From Actinacidiphila epipremni (GTDB taxonomy: Bacteria > Actinomycetota > Actinomycetes > Streptomycetales > Streptomycetaceae), in assembly GCF_012034175.1 (NCBI RefSeq), contig NZ_JAATEJ010000008.1, forward strand, positions 1 to 64,000: 64,000 nucleotides of DNA. The letters are read 5' to 3'. Below, piece after piece: positions 41,367 to 49,746 of this stretch; position 1 is the first letter of the stretch; each line of letters starts with the position of its first letter. Position numbers and translations under genes: made by a program. Below the pieces are notes generated by a model. The model was given only the letters and a program-made list of their open reading frames with translations, did not search any database and was not told the origin of the DNA.

Positions 41367-42123
41367 ACTGCGTCCCGTCGTCCACCCGCCGGGCGTCAAG
41401 GACCGGCGCAGCGGCGAGCACTGGGCCGGGCGGCTCTACATGCGCGAGCTGTCGCTGCGCATAGACCGGCATCTGGTGCCCACGTCCGTCACGCCCAACC
41501 AGCTGACGTACCTGATGACCCTCTTCGGCGTGCTCGCCGCCCCGGCGCTGCTGGTGCCCGGCATCCCCGGCGCCGTCCTCGGGGTGCTGGCGGTGCAGCT
41601 CTACCTGCTGCTGGACTGCGTCGACGGCGAGATCGCCCGCTGGAAGAAGCAGTTCTCGCTCAGCGGGGTCTACCTCGACCGGGTCGGCGCCTACCTCACC
41701 GACGCCGCCGTCCTGGTCGGCTTCGGCATGCGGGCCGCCGACCTGTTCGGCGACGGCCGGATCGACTGGCTGTGGGCGTTCCTCGGCACGCTCGCCGCGC
41801 TGGGCGCGGTCCTGATCAAGGCCGAGACCGACCTCGTCGGCGTCGCGCGGCACCAGGGCGGGCTGCCGCCGGTCAAGGAGGCGGCCTCCGAGCCGCGCTC
41901 CTCGGGTGTGGCGCTGGCCCGCCGGGCCGCCTCCGCCCTGAAGTTCCACCGCCTGGTCCTCGGCGTCGAGGCGTCGCTGCTGATCCTGGTGCTGGCGGTG
42001 ATCGACCAGCTGCGCGGCGACCTGTTCTTCACCCGGCTCGGCGTCGCGGTTCTGGCCGGAATCGCACTGGTGCAGACCCTGCTGCATCTCGTATCGGTCC
42101 TCGCCTCCAGCAGGCTGAAGTGA
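41344..42123 (+). CDS. CDP-alcohol phosphatidyltransferase
   Basis: A 259-residue membrane enzyme with the full phosphotransferase signature: D91-x2-D94-G-x2-A-R, eight residues, then G-x3-D-x3-D (GVYLDRVGAYLTD). Hydrophobic helices flank it. It transfers an alcohol phosphate from a CDP-alcohol to a second alcohol, such as a lipid or polyol. It overlaps the dehydrogenase gene by 23 nt, so the operon is tightly coupled. It is shorter than, and distinct from, the DUF5941-type enzyme three genes upstream. Confidence 0.87.
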   Translation: MPKPSVAELRPVVHPPGVKDRRSGEHWAGRLYMRELSLRIDRHLVPTSVTPNQLTYLMTLFGVLAAPALLVPGIPGAVLGVLAVQLYLLLDCVDGEIARWKKQFSLSGVYLDRVGAYLTDAAVLVGFGMRAADLFGDGRIDWLWAFLGTLAALGAVLIKAETDLVGVARHQGGLPPVKEAASEPRSSGVALARRAASALKFHRLVLGVEASLLILVLAVIDQLRGDLFFTRLGVAVLAGIALVQTLLHLVSVLASSRLK

Positions 42124-42130
42124 GGTGGAT

Positions 42131-43024
42131 ATGGCGGGCATGAGCGAGCCGCTGACGGTCGGCGCGGTCGTCATCACCATGGGCAACCGCCCGGTCGAGC
42201 TGCAGCTGCTGCTGGACTCGGTGGCCAAGCAGCAGGGCCCGGCGGTGCAGGTCGCGGTGGTCGGCAACGGCGCCCCGCTGCCGCCGCTGCCGCCCGGGGT
42301 GCGCACCGCGGAGCTGCCGGAGAACCTGGGCATCCCCGGCGGGCGCAACGCCGGCATCGAGCTGTTCGGCCCGGACGGCCGGGAGGTCGACGTGCTGCTC
42401 TTCCTCGACGACGACGGCCTGCTGCCCCACGACGACACCGCCGAGCTGGTACGGGCCGCGTTCGCCGCCGACCCGCGGCTGGGCATCCTCAGCTTCCGGA
42501 TCGCCGACCCCGACACCGGCGTCACCCAGCGCCGGCACGTGCCGAGGCTGCGGGCCTCCGACCCGATGCGCAGCTCCCGGGTGACCACCTTCCTCGGCGG
42601 TGCGAGCGCGGTGCGCACCCGGGTCTTCCAGGAGGTCGGCCCGCTGCCCGCGGAGTTCTTCTACGCGCACGAGGAGACGGACCTGGCCTGGCGCGCGCTC
42701 GACGCCGGCTGGATGATCGACTACCGTTCCGACCTCGTACTGCACCACCCGACGACCTCACCTGCCCGGCACGCGGTCTACCACCGCATGGTGGCCCGCA
42801 ACCGGGTGTGGCTGGCCCGGCGCAACCTGCCATGGCTGCTGGCGCCGGTCTACCTCGGCGTGTGGTTCGCCCTGACCCTGCTGCGGCGGCCGTCGGGACC
42901 GGCCCTGCGCGCCTGGCTCGGCGGCTTCCGCGAAGGCTGGGCGACGCCCTGCGGCACGCGGCGGCCGATGAAGTGGCGGACGGTCTGGCGGTTGACCCGG
43001 CTGGGCCGACCGCCGATCATCTGA
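42131..43024 (+). CDS. Family 2 glycosyltransferase
   Basis: A 297-residue GT-A glycosyltransferase. The strand VVITMGNRP, the NLGIPGGRNAGIE segment, the metal-binding FLDDDGLL (DxD-like), FYAHEETDLAWRA (catalytic acid region) and a hydrophobic tail near 235-255 are visible. It resembles rhamnosyl- and galactofuranosyl-type GT2 enzymes of surface polymers. The start is uncertain among GTG 42125, ATG 42131 and ATG 42140; an AGGTGG ribosome site lies at 42123. It should add sugar to the product exported by the next two genes. Confidence 0.83.
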   Translation: MAGMSEPLTVGAVVITMGNRPVELQLLLDSVAKQQGPAVQVAVVGNGAPLPPLPPGVRTAELPENLGIPGGRNAGIELFGPDGREVDVLLFLDDDGLLPHDDTAELVRAAFAADPRLGILSFRIADPDTGVTQRRHVPRLRASDPMRSSRVTTFLGGASAVRTRVFQEVGPLPAEFFYAHEETDLAWRALDAGWMIDYRSDLVLHHPTTSPARHAVYHRMVARNRVWLARRNLPWLLAPVYLGVWFALTLLRRPSGPALRAWLGGFREGWATPCGTRRPMKWRTVWRLTRLGRPPII

Positions 43025-43097
43025 CAAGCTCGGACCTGAGAGCATCAGGCGCGGCCCGGGAATCCCTGCCCCCGGCGCGCGCACATTGAGGACGAAA

Positions 43098-44036
43098 GTG
43101 TCAACTGTGAGCGAGACAACGCACAATGGTGCGGTCGCCGTCGGAGCGCCACCGGCGTCCACGGCCGATGACGGCCTCAGCCCCTCCCAGCTCGCCGCCA
43201 AGTACGGGCTGAGCGTCAGCGGTGCCCGCCCGGGACTGGCGGAGTACACCCGGCAGCTGTGGGGCCGCCGACATTTCATCAACGAGTTCGCCAAGGCACG
43301 TACGGCCGCGCAGTACACCCAGGCCCGCCTCGGCCAGCTCTGGCAGGTCATGACCCCGCTGCTGAACGCCGCGGTCTACTACCTGATCTTCGGTGTGCTG
43401 ATCGGCACCCGCAAGGGCGTCGACAACTTCATCGCCTTCCTGGTCACCGGCATCTTCATCTGGACCTTCACCCAGTCCTCGATCATGGCCGGCGTCAAGG
43501 CGGTGTCCGGCAACCTCGGGCTGATCCGGGCCCTGCACTTCCCCCGCGCCTCGATGCCGATCGCGTTCACGCTGATGCAGCTGCAGCAGCTGATCATGTC
43601 GCTGTTCGTGCTGGTCGCGATCGTGCTGATGACCGGTGAGACCCCGGACGCGTCCTGGCTGCTGCTGATCCCCGCGCTGCTCACCCAGTGGATCTTCAAC
43701 ACCGGCGTGGCCATGGTCATGGCCAGGCTCGGCAGTAAGATGACCGACCTGGCACAGCTGATGCCGTTCATCCTGCGCACCTGGATGTACACCTCGGGCG
43801 TCATGTACAGCATCGACAACCTCACACAGCACTCCCCGACGGTCATCAAGGTCCTGCTGGACATCAACCCGGTCACCGTCTACATCGACCTCGCGCGGTT
43901 CGCCCTGATCGACAGCTTCACCTCCGCGCAGCTCCCGCCGCACGTGTGGCTGATCGCACTGGGCTGGGCCGCGGTGGCGGGGGTCGGCGGTTACGTCTAC
44001 TTCTGGAAGGCGGAGGAGCAGTATGGCCGTGGCTGA
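43098..44036 (+). CDS. ABC-2 type transporter permease (TagG-like)
   Basis: A 312-residue membrane protein with an N-terminal cytosolic stretch and about six TM helices, including YYLIFGVLIGTRKG, FIWTFTQSSIMAG and a helix-rich C-terminal half. It matches ABC-2 permeases that export teichoic-acid-like or O-antigen polymers. The GTG at 43098 has GAGGA 5 nt upstream. It overlaps the ATPase gene by 14 nt and forms the exporter with it. Confidence 0.88.
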   Translation: MSTVSETTHNGAVAVGAPPASTADDGLSPSQLAAKYGLSVSGARPGLAEYTRQLWGRRHFINEFAKARTAAQYTQARLGQLWQVMTPLLNAAVYYLIFGVLIGTRKGVDNFIAFLVTGIFIWTFTQSSIMAGVKAVSGNLGLIRALHFPRASMPIAFTLMQLQQLIMSLFVLVAIVLMTGETPDASWLLLIPALLTQWIFNTGVAMVMARLGSKMTDLAQLMPFILRTWMYTSGVMYSIDNLTQHSPTVIKVLLDINPVTVYIDLARFALIDSFTSAQLPPHVWLIALGWAAVAGVGGYVYFWKAEEQYGRG

Positions 44037-44835
44037 GCAGCAGCCCCTCGCGGAAGGCACGCGTACGGCCCAGGCCCGCGTACCGACCGTGATCGTGGAC
44101 GACGTGCACATCGTCTACAAGGTCTACGGCGCCGGCACCGGCAAGGGCAACGCCGCGACGGCGCTCGCGCGGCTGGTGCTGCGGCGCGGCGGCAACCCCA
44201 ACGTGCGCAGGGTGCACGCGGTGCGCGGGGTCACCTTCACCGCCTACCGCGGCGAGGCCATCGGCATCATCGGCTCCAACGGCTCGGGCAAGTCCACCCT
44301 GCTGCGCTCCATCGCCGGCCTGCTCCCGGTGGAGAGCGGCCGGATCTACACCGACGGCCAGCCGTCCCTGCTGGGCGTCAACGCCGCGCTGATGAACGAC
44401 CTGACCGGCGCCACCAACGTCCTGCTGGGCGGGCTGGCCATGGGCATGTCGCAGGAGGAGATCCAGCAGCGCTACCAGGGCATCGTCGACTTCTCCGGCA
44501 TCAACGACAAGGGCGACTTCATCTCGCTGCCGATGCGCACCTACTCCTCCGGCATGGCGGCCCGGCTGCGCTTCTCCATCGCCGCGGCCAAGAACCACGA
44601 CGTGCTGCTCATCGACGAGGCGCTGGCCACCGGCGACCGGCAGTTCCAGAAGCGCTCCGAGGCCCGCATCCGCGAGCTGCGCAAGGAGGCCGGCACCGTC
44701 TTCCTGGTCAGCCACAGCAACTCCGCCATCCGCGACACCTGCGACCGGGTGGTGTGGCTGGAGAAGGGCGAGCTGCTGATGGACGGCCCGACCGAAGAGG
44801 TGCTCACCGCCTACGAGGCGCACACCGGGAAGTAG
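44023..44835 (+). CDS. ABC transporter ATP-binding protein (TagH-like)
   Basis: A 270-residue ATPase subunit. Walker A GSNGSGKST lies near residues 84-92, the signature region is YSSGMAARL, and Walker B is VLLIDEALATGD. The YSSGM signature and the long N-terminus before Walker A are typical of TagH/polysaccharide-export ATPases. It is the last gene of the seven-gene operon and is followed by a clear terminator. Confidence 0.9.
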   Translation: MAVAEQQPLAEGTRTAQARVPTVIVDDVHIVYKVYGAGTGKGNAATALARLVLRRGGNPNVRRVHAVRGVTFTAYRGEAIGIIGSNGSGKSTLLRSIAGLLPVESGRIYTDGQPSLLGVNAALMNDLTGATNVLLGGLAMGMSQEEIQQRYQGIVDFSGINDKGDFISLPMRTYSSGMAARLRFSIAAAKNHDVLLIDEALATGDRQFQKRSEARIRELRKEAGTVFLVSHSNSAIRDTCDRVVWLEKGELLMDGPTEEVLTAYEAHTGK

Positions 44836-44896
44836 GCGCGAAGCAGCCCGCGGGCGGCCGGGGCGCACCCCGGGCCGCGGCGCCGCGACGGCGTAC

Positions 44897-44923
44897 GCCC
44901 CCGCCGGAAGAACCGGCGGGGGC
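44897..44923 (+). terminator. Terminator after the surface-polymer operon
   Basis: Perfect 11-bp arms GCCCCCGCCGG (44897-44907) and CCGGCGGGGGC (44913-44923) with loop AAGAA, 61 nt past the ATPase stop. It separates this operon from the hopanoid operon. The rest of the 334-bp gap holds a 21-codon leader frame and probably the hopanoid promoter, which I could not pin down. Confidence 0.85.
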
Positions 44924-45107
44924 TTCGTGTTGTCACCGCTGCCGCCCGTGACGCCCCCGGCGTACGCCAGAGGGTGGCCCGACGTAAGCTGTACCGGTGC
45001 TGGGGAGCCCTTTCATGATCGATACCGGGTGCGGGACGCCCGGCGCGGCGGCGTGTCCGAAATGGGAAGATTCGTCCGGGCGGTGTAAAACGGGGGATGT
45101 GGCGGCC

Positions 45108-45173
45108 ATGACGAACGGGACCATCCTGCTCCGGGGCACGTATCCCGCCTGTCTGCCGGGCAGCCCGCGGTGA
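45108..45173 (+). CDS. Putative 21-codon leader peptide coupled to hpnC
   Basis: ATG at 45108 to TGA at 45171-45173. The stop overlaps the hpnC GTG in the sequence GTGA. The hpnC start has no Shine-Dalgarno of its own, while this frame has a GGGGGA about 10 nt upstream. The peptide (MTNGTILLRGTY, then PACLPGSPR) has no recognisable family. A role in translational coupling is inferred from the geometry only. Confidence 0.35.
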   Translation: MTNGTILLRGTYPACLPGSPR

Positions 45174-46066
45174 CCGGGGACGTCACGTCCCGGGCCGTGC
45201 TGGACAAGGCCGCGCGCGAGAACTTCCCCGTGGCGCCGGTCTTCCTGCCGCGCGCCTGGCGCCAGGACCTGATGGCCGTCTACGGATTCGCCCGTCTGGT
45301 GGACGACATCGGCGACGGCGACCTCGCCGACGGCGGCCGGCCCGACGCCGTACTGCTCGGCCTGGAACCGGAGGCCGCCGCCGACCGGATCGCGATGCTG
45401 GACGCCTTCGAGGCCGACCTGCGCCGGGTCTTCGACGGCGGAACGGCCGGCCCGTCGCACCCGCTGCTGCGCGCCCTGCGGCCCACCGTGCGCAAGCACG
45501 CCCTGACCCCCGAGCCCTTCCTCGGCCTGATCGCCGCCAACCGCCAGGACCAGCAGATCAGCCGCTACGCCAGCTACGGCGACCTGCTGGCGTACTGCGA
45601 GCTGTCGGCCAACCCGGTGGGGCGGCTCGTGCTGTCCATCACCGGCACCTCCACCCCGGAGCGGGTGCGGCGCTCCGACGCGGTGTGCACCGCGCTGCAA
45701 ATCGTCGAGCATATCCAGGACGTCGCCGAGGACCTGGCGCGGGACCGGGTGTATCTGCCGGCGGAGGACATGAAACGCTACGCGGTGGACGAGGCCGACC
45801 TGGCGGAACCGCAGGCCGGCCCGCAGGTGAAGGCACTGGTCGCGTTCGAGGCCGAACGTGCCCGCGAGCTGTTGTATGAAGGTACCCCCCTGGTGGGTAG
45901 CGTCCGTGGCAGGCTTCGGCTGCTGCTCGCGGGATTCGTCGGCGGCGGTCGCGCGGCGCTGAAATCGGTCGAGCGCGCCGGATACGACGTCCTCGCGGGT
46001 TCGCCCAAAGCCACCAAGAGCGGCCTGCTGCGCGAAGTGGGGTCGACATTGCGAAGAGAGGGGTGA
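45170..46066 (+). CDS. hpnC: Squalene synthase HpnC (hydroxysqualene synthase)
   Basis: A 298-residue trans-prenyltransferase of the squalene/phytoene synthase fold. The first metal motif is LVDDIGDGD (D45, D46) and a second acidic motif lies in QDVAEDLARDRVYLP. In the three-enzyme bacterial route HpnC turns presqualene diphosphate into hydroxysqualene. It is first of the hopanoid operon and overlaps hpnD by 4 nt (GTGA). The GTG start lacks a ribosome site and may depend on the small upstream frame. Confidence 0.9.
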   Translation: MTGDVTSRAVLDKAARENFPVAPVFLPRAWRQDLMAVYGFARLVDDIGDGDLADGGRPDAVLLGLEPEAAADRIAMLDAFEADLRRVFDGGTAGPSHPLLRALRPTVRKHALTPEPFLGLIAANRQDQQISRYASYGDLLAYCELSANPVGRLVLSITGTSTPERVRRSDAVCTALQIVEHIQDVAEDLARDRVYLPAEDMKRYAVDEADLAEPQAGPQVKALVAFEAERARELLYEGTPLVGSVRGRLRLLLAGFVGGGRAALKSVERAGYDVLAGSPKATKSGLLREVGSTLRREG

Positions 46067-47010
46067 GCAGGACCGTGAACGGTTCCGCCCACACGTCCGG
46101 ACCGGTACTTGCCGCATACAGGTACTGCGAGACCGTGACCGGCCACGAGGCCCGCAACTTCGCGTACGGCATCCGTCTGCTGCCGACCGCCAAACGGCAG
46201 GCCATGTCCGCCCTCTACGCGTTCTCCCGGCGGGTCGACGACATCGGCGACGGCGATCTCGGGCCCGCCGAGAAAATCGACCGGCTGGAGGCCACCCGGC
46301 AGCTGCTCACCCGGGTGCGCGGCGGCGAGGTCCGCGAGGACGACACCGACCCGGTCGCCGTGGCGCTCGCCGACGCCGCCCGGGTATTCCCCATTCCGCT
46401 CGAAGGTCTGGACGAACTCATCGACGGCGTCCTGATGGATGTCCGGGGCGAGTCCTATGAGACCTGGGACGACCTCGCGCTTTACTGCCGCTGTGTGGCG
46501 GGGGCCATCGGACGCCTGTCGCTGGGCGTGTTCGGCACCGTAAATGGGCACGATCATGTACGTGCCGCCGAATACGCCGACACGCTCGGCCTTGCTCTGC
46601 AACTCACCAACATCCTGCGCGACGTCCGGGAGGACGCCGCCAACGGACGCACGTATCTGCCCGCCCAGGATCTGGCCAAATTCGGATGCGCGGCCGGTTT
46701 CCACAGCGACACCGCGCCGCCCGGATCCGATTTCGCCGGCCTGGTGGAATTCGAGGTGCGGCGCGCCCGCAGCCTCTTCGCCACCGGATACCGGCTGCTG
46801 CCGATGCTCGACCGGCGCAGCGGCGCCTGCGTGTCGGCCATGGCCGGCATCTACCGCCGGCTGCTGGACCGGATCGCCGCCGACCCCGACGCCGTGCTGC
46901 GCGGCCGGGTCTCGCTGTCCGGCCGGGAGAAGGCGTACGTCGCCGTCCGCGGCCTGGCCGGCGTGGACGCCCGCCGCACCGCCGCCCGTACCTCCCGGGG
47001 GGACAGGTGA
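46063..47010 (+). CDS. hpnD: Presqualene diphosphate synthase HpnD
   Basis: A 315-residue paralogue of HpnC. Motifs are RRVDDIGDGD, the second acidic motif LTNILRDVREDAANGRTYLP and YAFSRR substrate contacts. HpnD condenses two farnesyl diphosphates to presqualene diphosphate. The GTG start overlaps the hpnC stop. It is followed by a 161-bp gap before hpnE with no obvious hairpin or gene. Confidence 0.91.
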   Translation: MSRTVNGSAHTSGPVLAAYRYCETVTGHEARNFAYGIRLLPTAKRQAMSALYAFSRRVDDIGDGDLGPAEKIDRLEATRQLLTRVRGGEVREDDTDPVAVALADAARVFPIPLEGLDELIDGVLMDVRGESYETWDDLALYCRCVAGAIGRLSLGVFGTVNGHDHVRAAEYADTLGLALQLTNILRDVREDAANGRTYLPAQDLAKFGCAAGFHSDTAPPGSDFAGLVEFEVRRARSLFATGYRLLPMLDRRSGACVSAMAGIYRRLLDRIAADPDAVLRGRVSLSGREKAYVAVRGLAGVDARRTAARTSRGDR

Positions 47011-47171
47011 GATCGGCCCGCGACGCCGCGGGCCCAGGCCACCCGCCGCGGCGGACACGGCGTCAGCACCCCGCGGTGCGCGCGGCCCAGGCAACCTGGC
47101 AGCCGCCCACCGCGTCACTTCCCGCGACAGCGCGCCGCGAGCTCAGGGCGCCCGGCCGGAGGGGAGGCTGA

Positions 47172-48581
47172 ATGACCAGGTCACATGAGGTGCCCGGGCA
47201 CCCGCCCGGCCGCACCGCGGTGGTCGTCGGCGGCGGCCTGGCCGGCGTCAGCGCGGCGCTGCGGCTGGCCGACGCCGGTGTCGCCGTCACGCTCGCCGAG
47301 GCCCGGCCGCGGCTGGGCGGACTCGCGTTCTCCTTCAAGCGCGGCGATCTGACGGTCGACAACGGGCAGCATGTCTTCCTGCGCTGCTGCACCGCCTACC
47401 AGTGGTTCCTCGACCGGATCGACGCCCGTGACCTGGTGACCCTTCAGGACCGCCTGGAGGTCCCGGTCTACGACGCGCAGACCGGCCGGACGGGCCGGCT
47501 GACCAGGGCCAACCTGCCGGTGCCGCTGCATCTGGCGGCGAGCCTGGCGCGCTATCCGCACCTGTCGCTGCGCGAGCGCGCCTCGGTCGGCCGGGCGGCG
47601 CTGGCGCTGCGCGGACTGGACCTGGCCGACCCGGCGCTGGACGAGGTGGACTTCGGCAGCTGGCTGGCCGCGCGCGGCCAGTCCGCCCGGACGATCGAGG
47701 CGCTGTGGGACCTGGTCGGCGTCGCCACGCTCAACGCCACCGCCGCGCACTCCTCGCTGGCGCTGGCCGCGATGGTGTTCAAGACCGGGCTGCTGACCGA
47801 CCCGGGCGCCGCCGACATCGGCTGGGCCAGTGCGCCGCTCGGTGATCTGCACGACGGCCGCGGCCGGATCGCGCTGGACAAGGCCGGCGTGGTCACCATG
47901 ACCCGCACCCGCGCCTCCCGGCTCACCCCGGACGTGACCGGCGGCTGGCAGGTGGCGCTGGAGACCGGGCCCGGTCGCGGCACCGAACTGACCGCCGACA
48001 TCGTGGTGTTGGCCGTCCCGCAGCGTGAGGCGCACGCCCTGCTGCCGGAGGGCGCTGTCCAGCATCCGGAAAAGCTGTTGCAGATCGGTACCGCGCCCAT
48101 CCTGAATGTTCATGTGATCTACGACAGACAGGTGCTCCCGCAGCCCTTCGTCGCGGCTGTGGGCAGCCCCGTCCAGTGGGTCTTCGACCGTACGCAGAGC
48201 TCCGGGCTGACCGGCGGCGGCCAGTACGTGGCCGTCTCGCAGTCCGCCGTCGAGGACGAGATCGACCTGCCGGTCGCCACCCTGCGCGACCGCTACCTGC
48301 CCGAACTCGAACGAGTCCTGCCCGCCGCCCGCGGTGCCGGCGTCCGCGAGGTGTTCGTCACCCGCGAGCGCACCGCGACCTTCGCGCCCACCCCCGGGGT
48401 GGGCGCGCTGCGGCCCGGGCCCGTGACCCGCGCCCCCGGCCTGTACCTGGCCGGCGCGTGGACCGCGACCGGCTGGCCCGCGACGATGGAGAGCGCGGTG
48501 CGCAGCGGTCTGCACGCCTCCGCAGAAGCTTTGTCCGCCCTCGGGCTGCCGGTTGACGACGGCGTCCTGGAGGCGGCATGA
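47172..48581 (+). CDS. hpnE: Hydroxysqualene dehydroxylase / squalene-associated FAD desaturase HpnE
   Basis: A 469-residue FAD-dependent amine-oxidase-fold enzyme. The dinucleotide loop is VVVGGGLAGVSAA, followed by EARPRLGGLA and DNGQHVFLRCC, and a C-terminal FAD-binding LYLAGAWTATGWPATMESAVRSG. HpnE reduces hydroxysqualene to squalene. The ATG at 47172 has GGGGAGG upstream. It overlaps the prenyl synthase by 4 nt. Confidence 0.9.
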   Translation: MTRSHEVPGHPPGRTAVVVGGGLAGVSAALRLADAGVAVTLAEARPRLGGLAFSFKRGDLTVDNGQHVFLRCCTAYQWFLDRIDARDLVTLQDRLEVPVYDAQTGRTGRLTRANLPVPLHLAASLARYPHLSLRERASVGRAALALRGLDLADPALDEVDFGSWLAARGQSARTIEALWDLVGVATLNATAAHSSLALAAMVFKTGLLTDPGAADIGWASAPLGDLHDGRGRIALDKAGVVTMTRTRASRLTPDVTGGWQVALETGPGRGTELTADIVVLAVPQREAHALLPEGAVQHPEKLLQIGTAPILNVHVIYDRQVLPQPFVAAVGSPVQWVFDRTQSSGLTGGGQYVAVSQSAVEDEIDLPVATLRDRYLPELERVLPAARGAGVREVFVTRERTATFAPTPGVGALRPGPVTRAPGLYLAGAWTATGWPATMESAVRSGLHASAEALSALGLPVDDGVLEAA

Positions 48582-49648
48582 GTGCTATTGGTGCAACCCG
48601 AGGAGAGATCGTGACCGCTGCCGGCGTCATCGCGCTACTGGAGAACGGCCGCAACCTGACCACACCAGTGCTCCGCGCGGCCGTCGCACGCCTCGCGCCC
48701 CCGATGGACACCGTCGCGTCCTACCACTTCGGCTGGATCGACCAGACCGGGCGGCCCGCGGAAGGCGACGGCGGCAAGGCCGTACGCCCCGCGCTCGCGC
48801 TGCTGTCCGCCGAGGCCGCCGGCGCGCCGGCCGAGACGGGGGTGCCCGGCGCGGTCGCGATGGAGCTGGTGCACAACTTCTCCCTGCTGCACGACGACCT
48901 GATGGACGGTGACGAGCAGCGGCGGCACCGGGACACGGTGTGGAAGGTGCACGGCCCCGCGCAGGCCATCCTGGTCGGCGACGCGCTGTTCGCGCTGGCC
49001 AACGAGATCCTGCTGGAGCTCGGCACCCCGGAGGCCGGCCGCGCCACCCGCCGGCTGACCACCGCCACCCGGCGGCTGATCGACGGTCAGGCCCAGGACA
49101 TCTCCTTCGAGCACCGCGAGCGGGTCACCGTCCAGGAGTGCCTGGACATGGAGGGCAAGAAGACCGGCGCGCTGCTGGCCTGCGCCTCCTCCATCGGCGC
49201 GGTGCTCGGCGGGGCCTCGGAGGCCGACGCCGACACCCTGGAGGAGTACGGCTACCACCTCGGTCTCGCCTTCCAGGCGATCGACGACCTGCTGGGCATC
49301 TGGGGCGACCCGGCGAGCACCGGCAAGCAGACCTGGAGCGACCTCCGGCAGCGCAAGAAGTCGCTTCCGGTGGTCGCCGCGCTGGCCGCCGGCGGCCCGG
49401 CGTCGGAGAAACTCGGCGAACTTCTCGCGGCGGATGCGAAGAATCCTGAAAACGGTGCCTTCAGTGAGGAAGAGTTCGCCCTGCGTGCGGCGTTGATCGA
49501 AGAAGCCGGTGGGCGGGAATGGACCTCCGAGGAGGCCAGGAGGCAGTATGCGACTGCCATCGCCGCACTGGACAAAATGGACATGCCGGAAGAAATTAAA
49601 CGTAAGCTCGTGGGTCTTGCGGATTTTGTGGTGGTCCGCGAGAAGTAG
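48578..49648 (+). CDS. Polyprenyl diphosphate synthase (farnesyl/geranylgeranyl type)
   Basis: A 356-residue trans-prenyltransferase. The first aspartate-rich motif DDLMD starts at D106 and the second, DDLLG, at D236. These bind magnesium and the allylic diphosphate. In this operon it most likely supplies farnesyl diphosphate to HpnD. Product chain length cannot be fixed from sequence alone. The last stretch before 49648 uses more A/T codons than its neighbours. Confidence 0.9.
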   Translation: MSAIGATRGEIVTAAGVIALLENGRNLTTPVLRAAVARLAPPMDTVASYHFGWIDQTGRPAEGDGGKAVRPALALLSAEAAGAPAETGVPGAVAMELVHNFSLLHDDLMDGDEQRRHRDTVWKVHGPAQAILVGDALFALANEILLELGTPEAGRATRRLTTATRRLIDGQAQDISFEHRERVTVQECLDMEGKKTGALLACASSIGAVLGGASEADADTLEEYGYHLGLAFQAIDDLLGIWGDPASTGKQTWSDLRQRKKSLPVVAALAAGGPASEKLGELLAADAKNPENGAFSEEEFALRAALIEEAGGREWTSEEARRQYATAIAALDKMDMPEEIKRKLVGLADFVVVREK

Positions 49649-49746
49649 AGAACACCAACGTGGAGCGCTGACGTCGCCGGTCCCTCGCATGTGACGGCCG
49701 ACGGCCGCCCCAACACCGCAGAAGTCTCAACTGCAAAGGGGAAGCC

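Noticed and set aside
47011..47171. A small gene between hpnD and hpnE
   Set aside because: The open frames there are Arg/Pro/Ala-rich continuations of shadow frames with no ribosome site.
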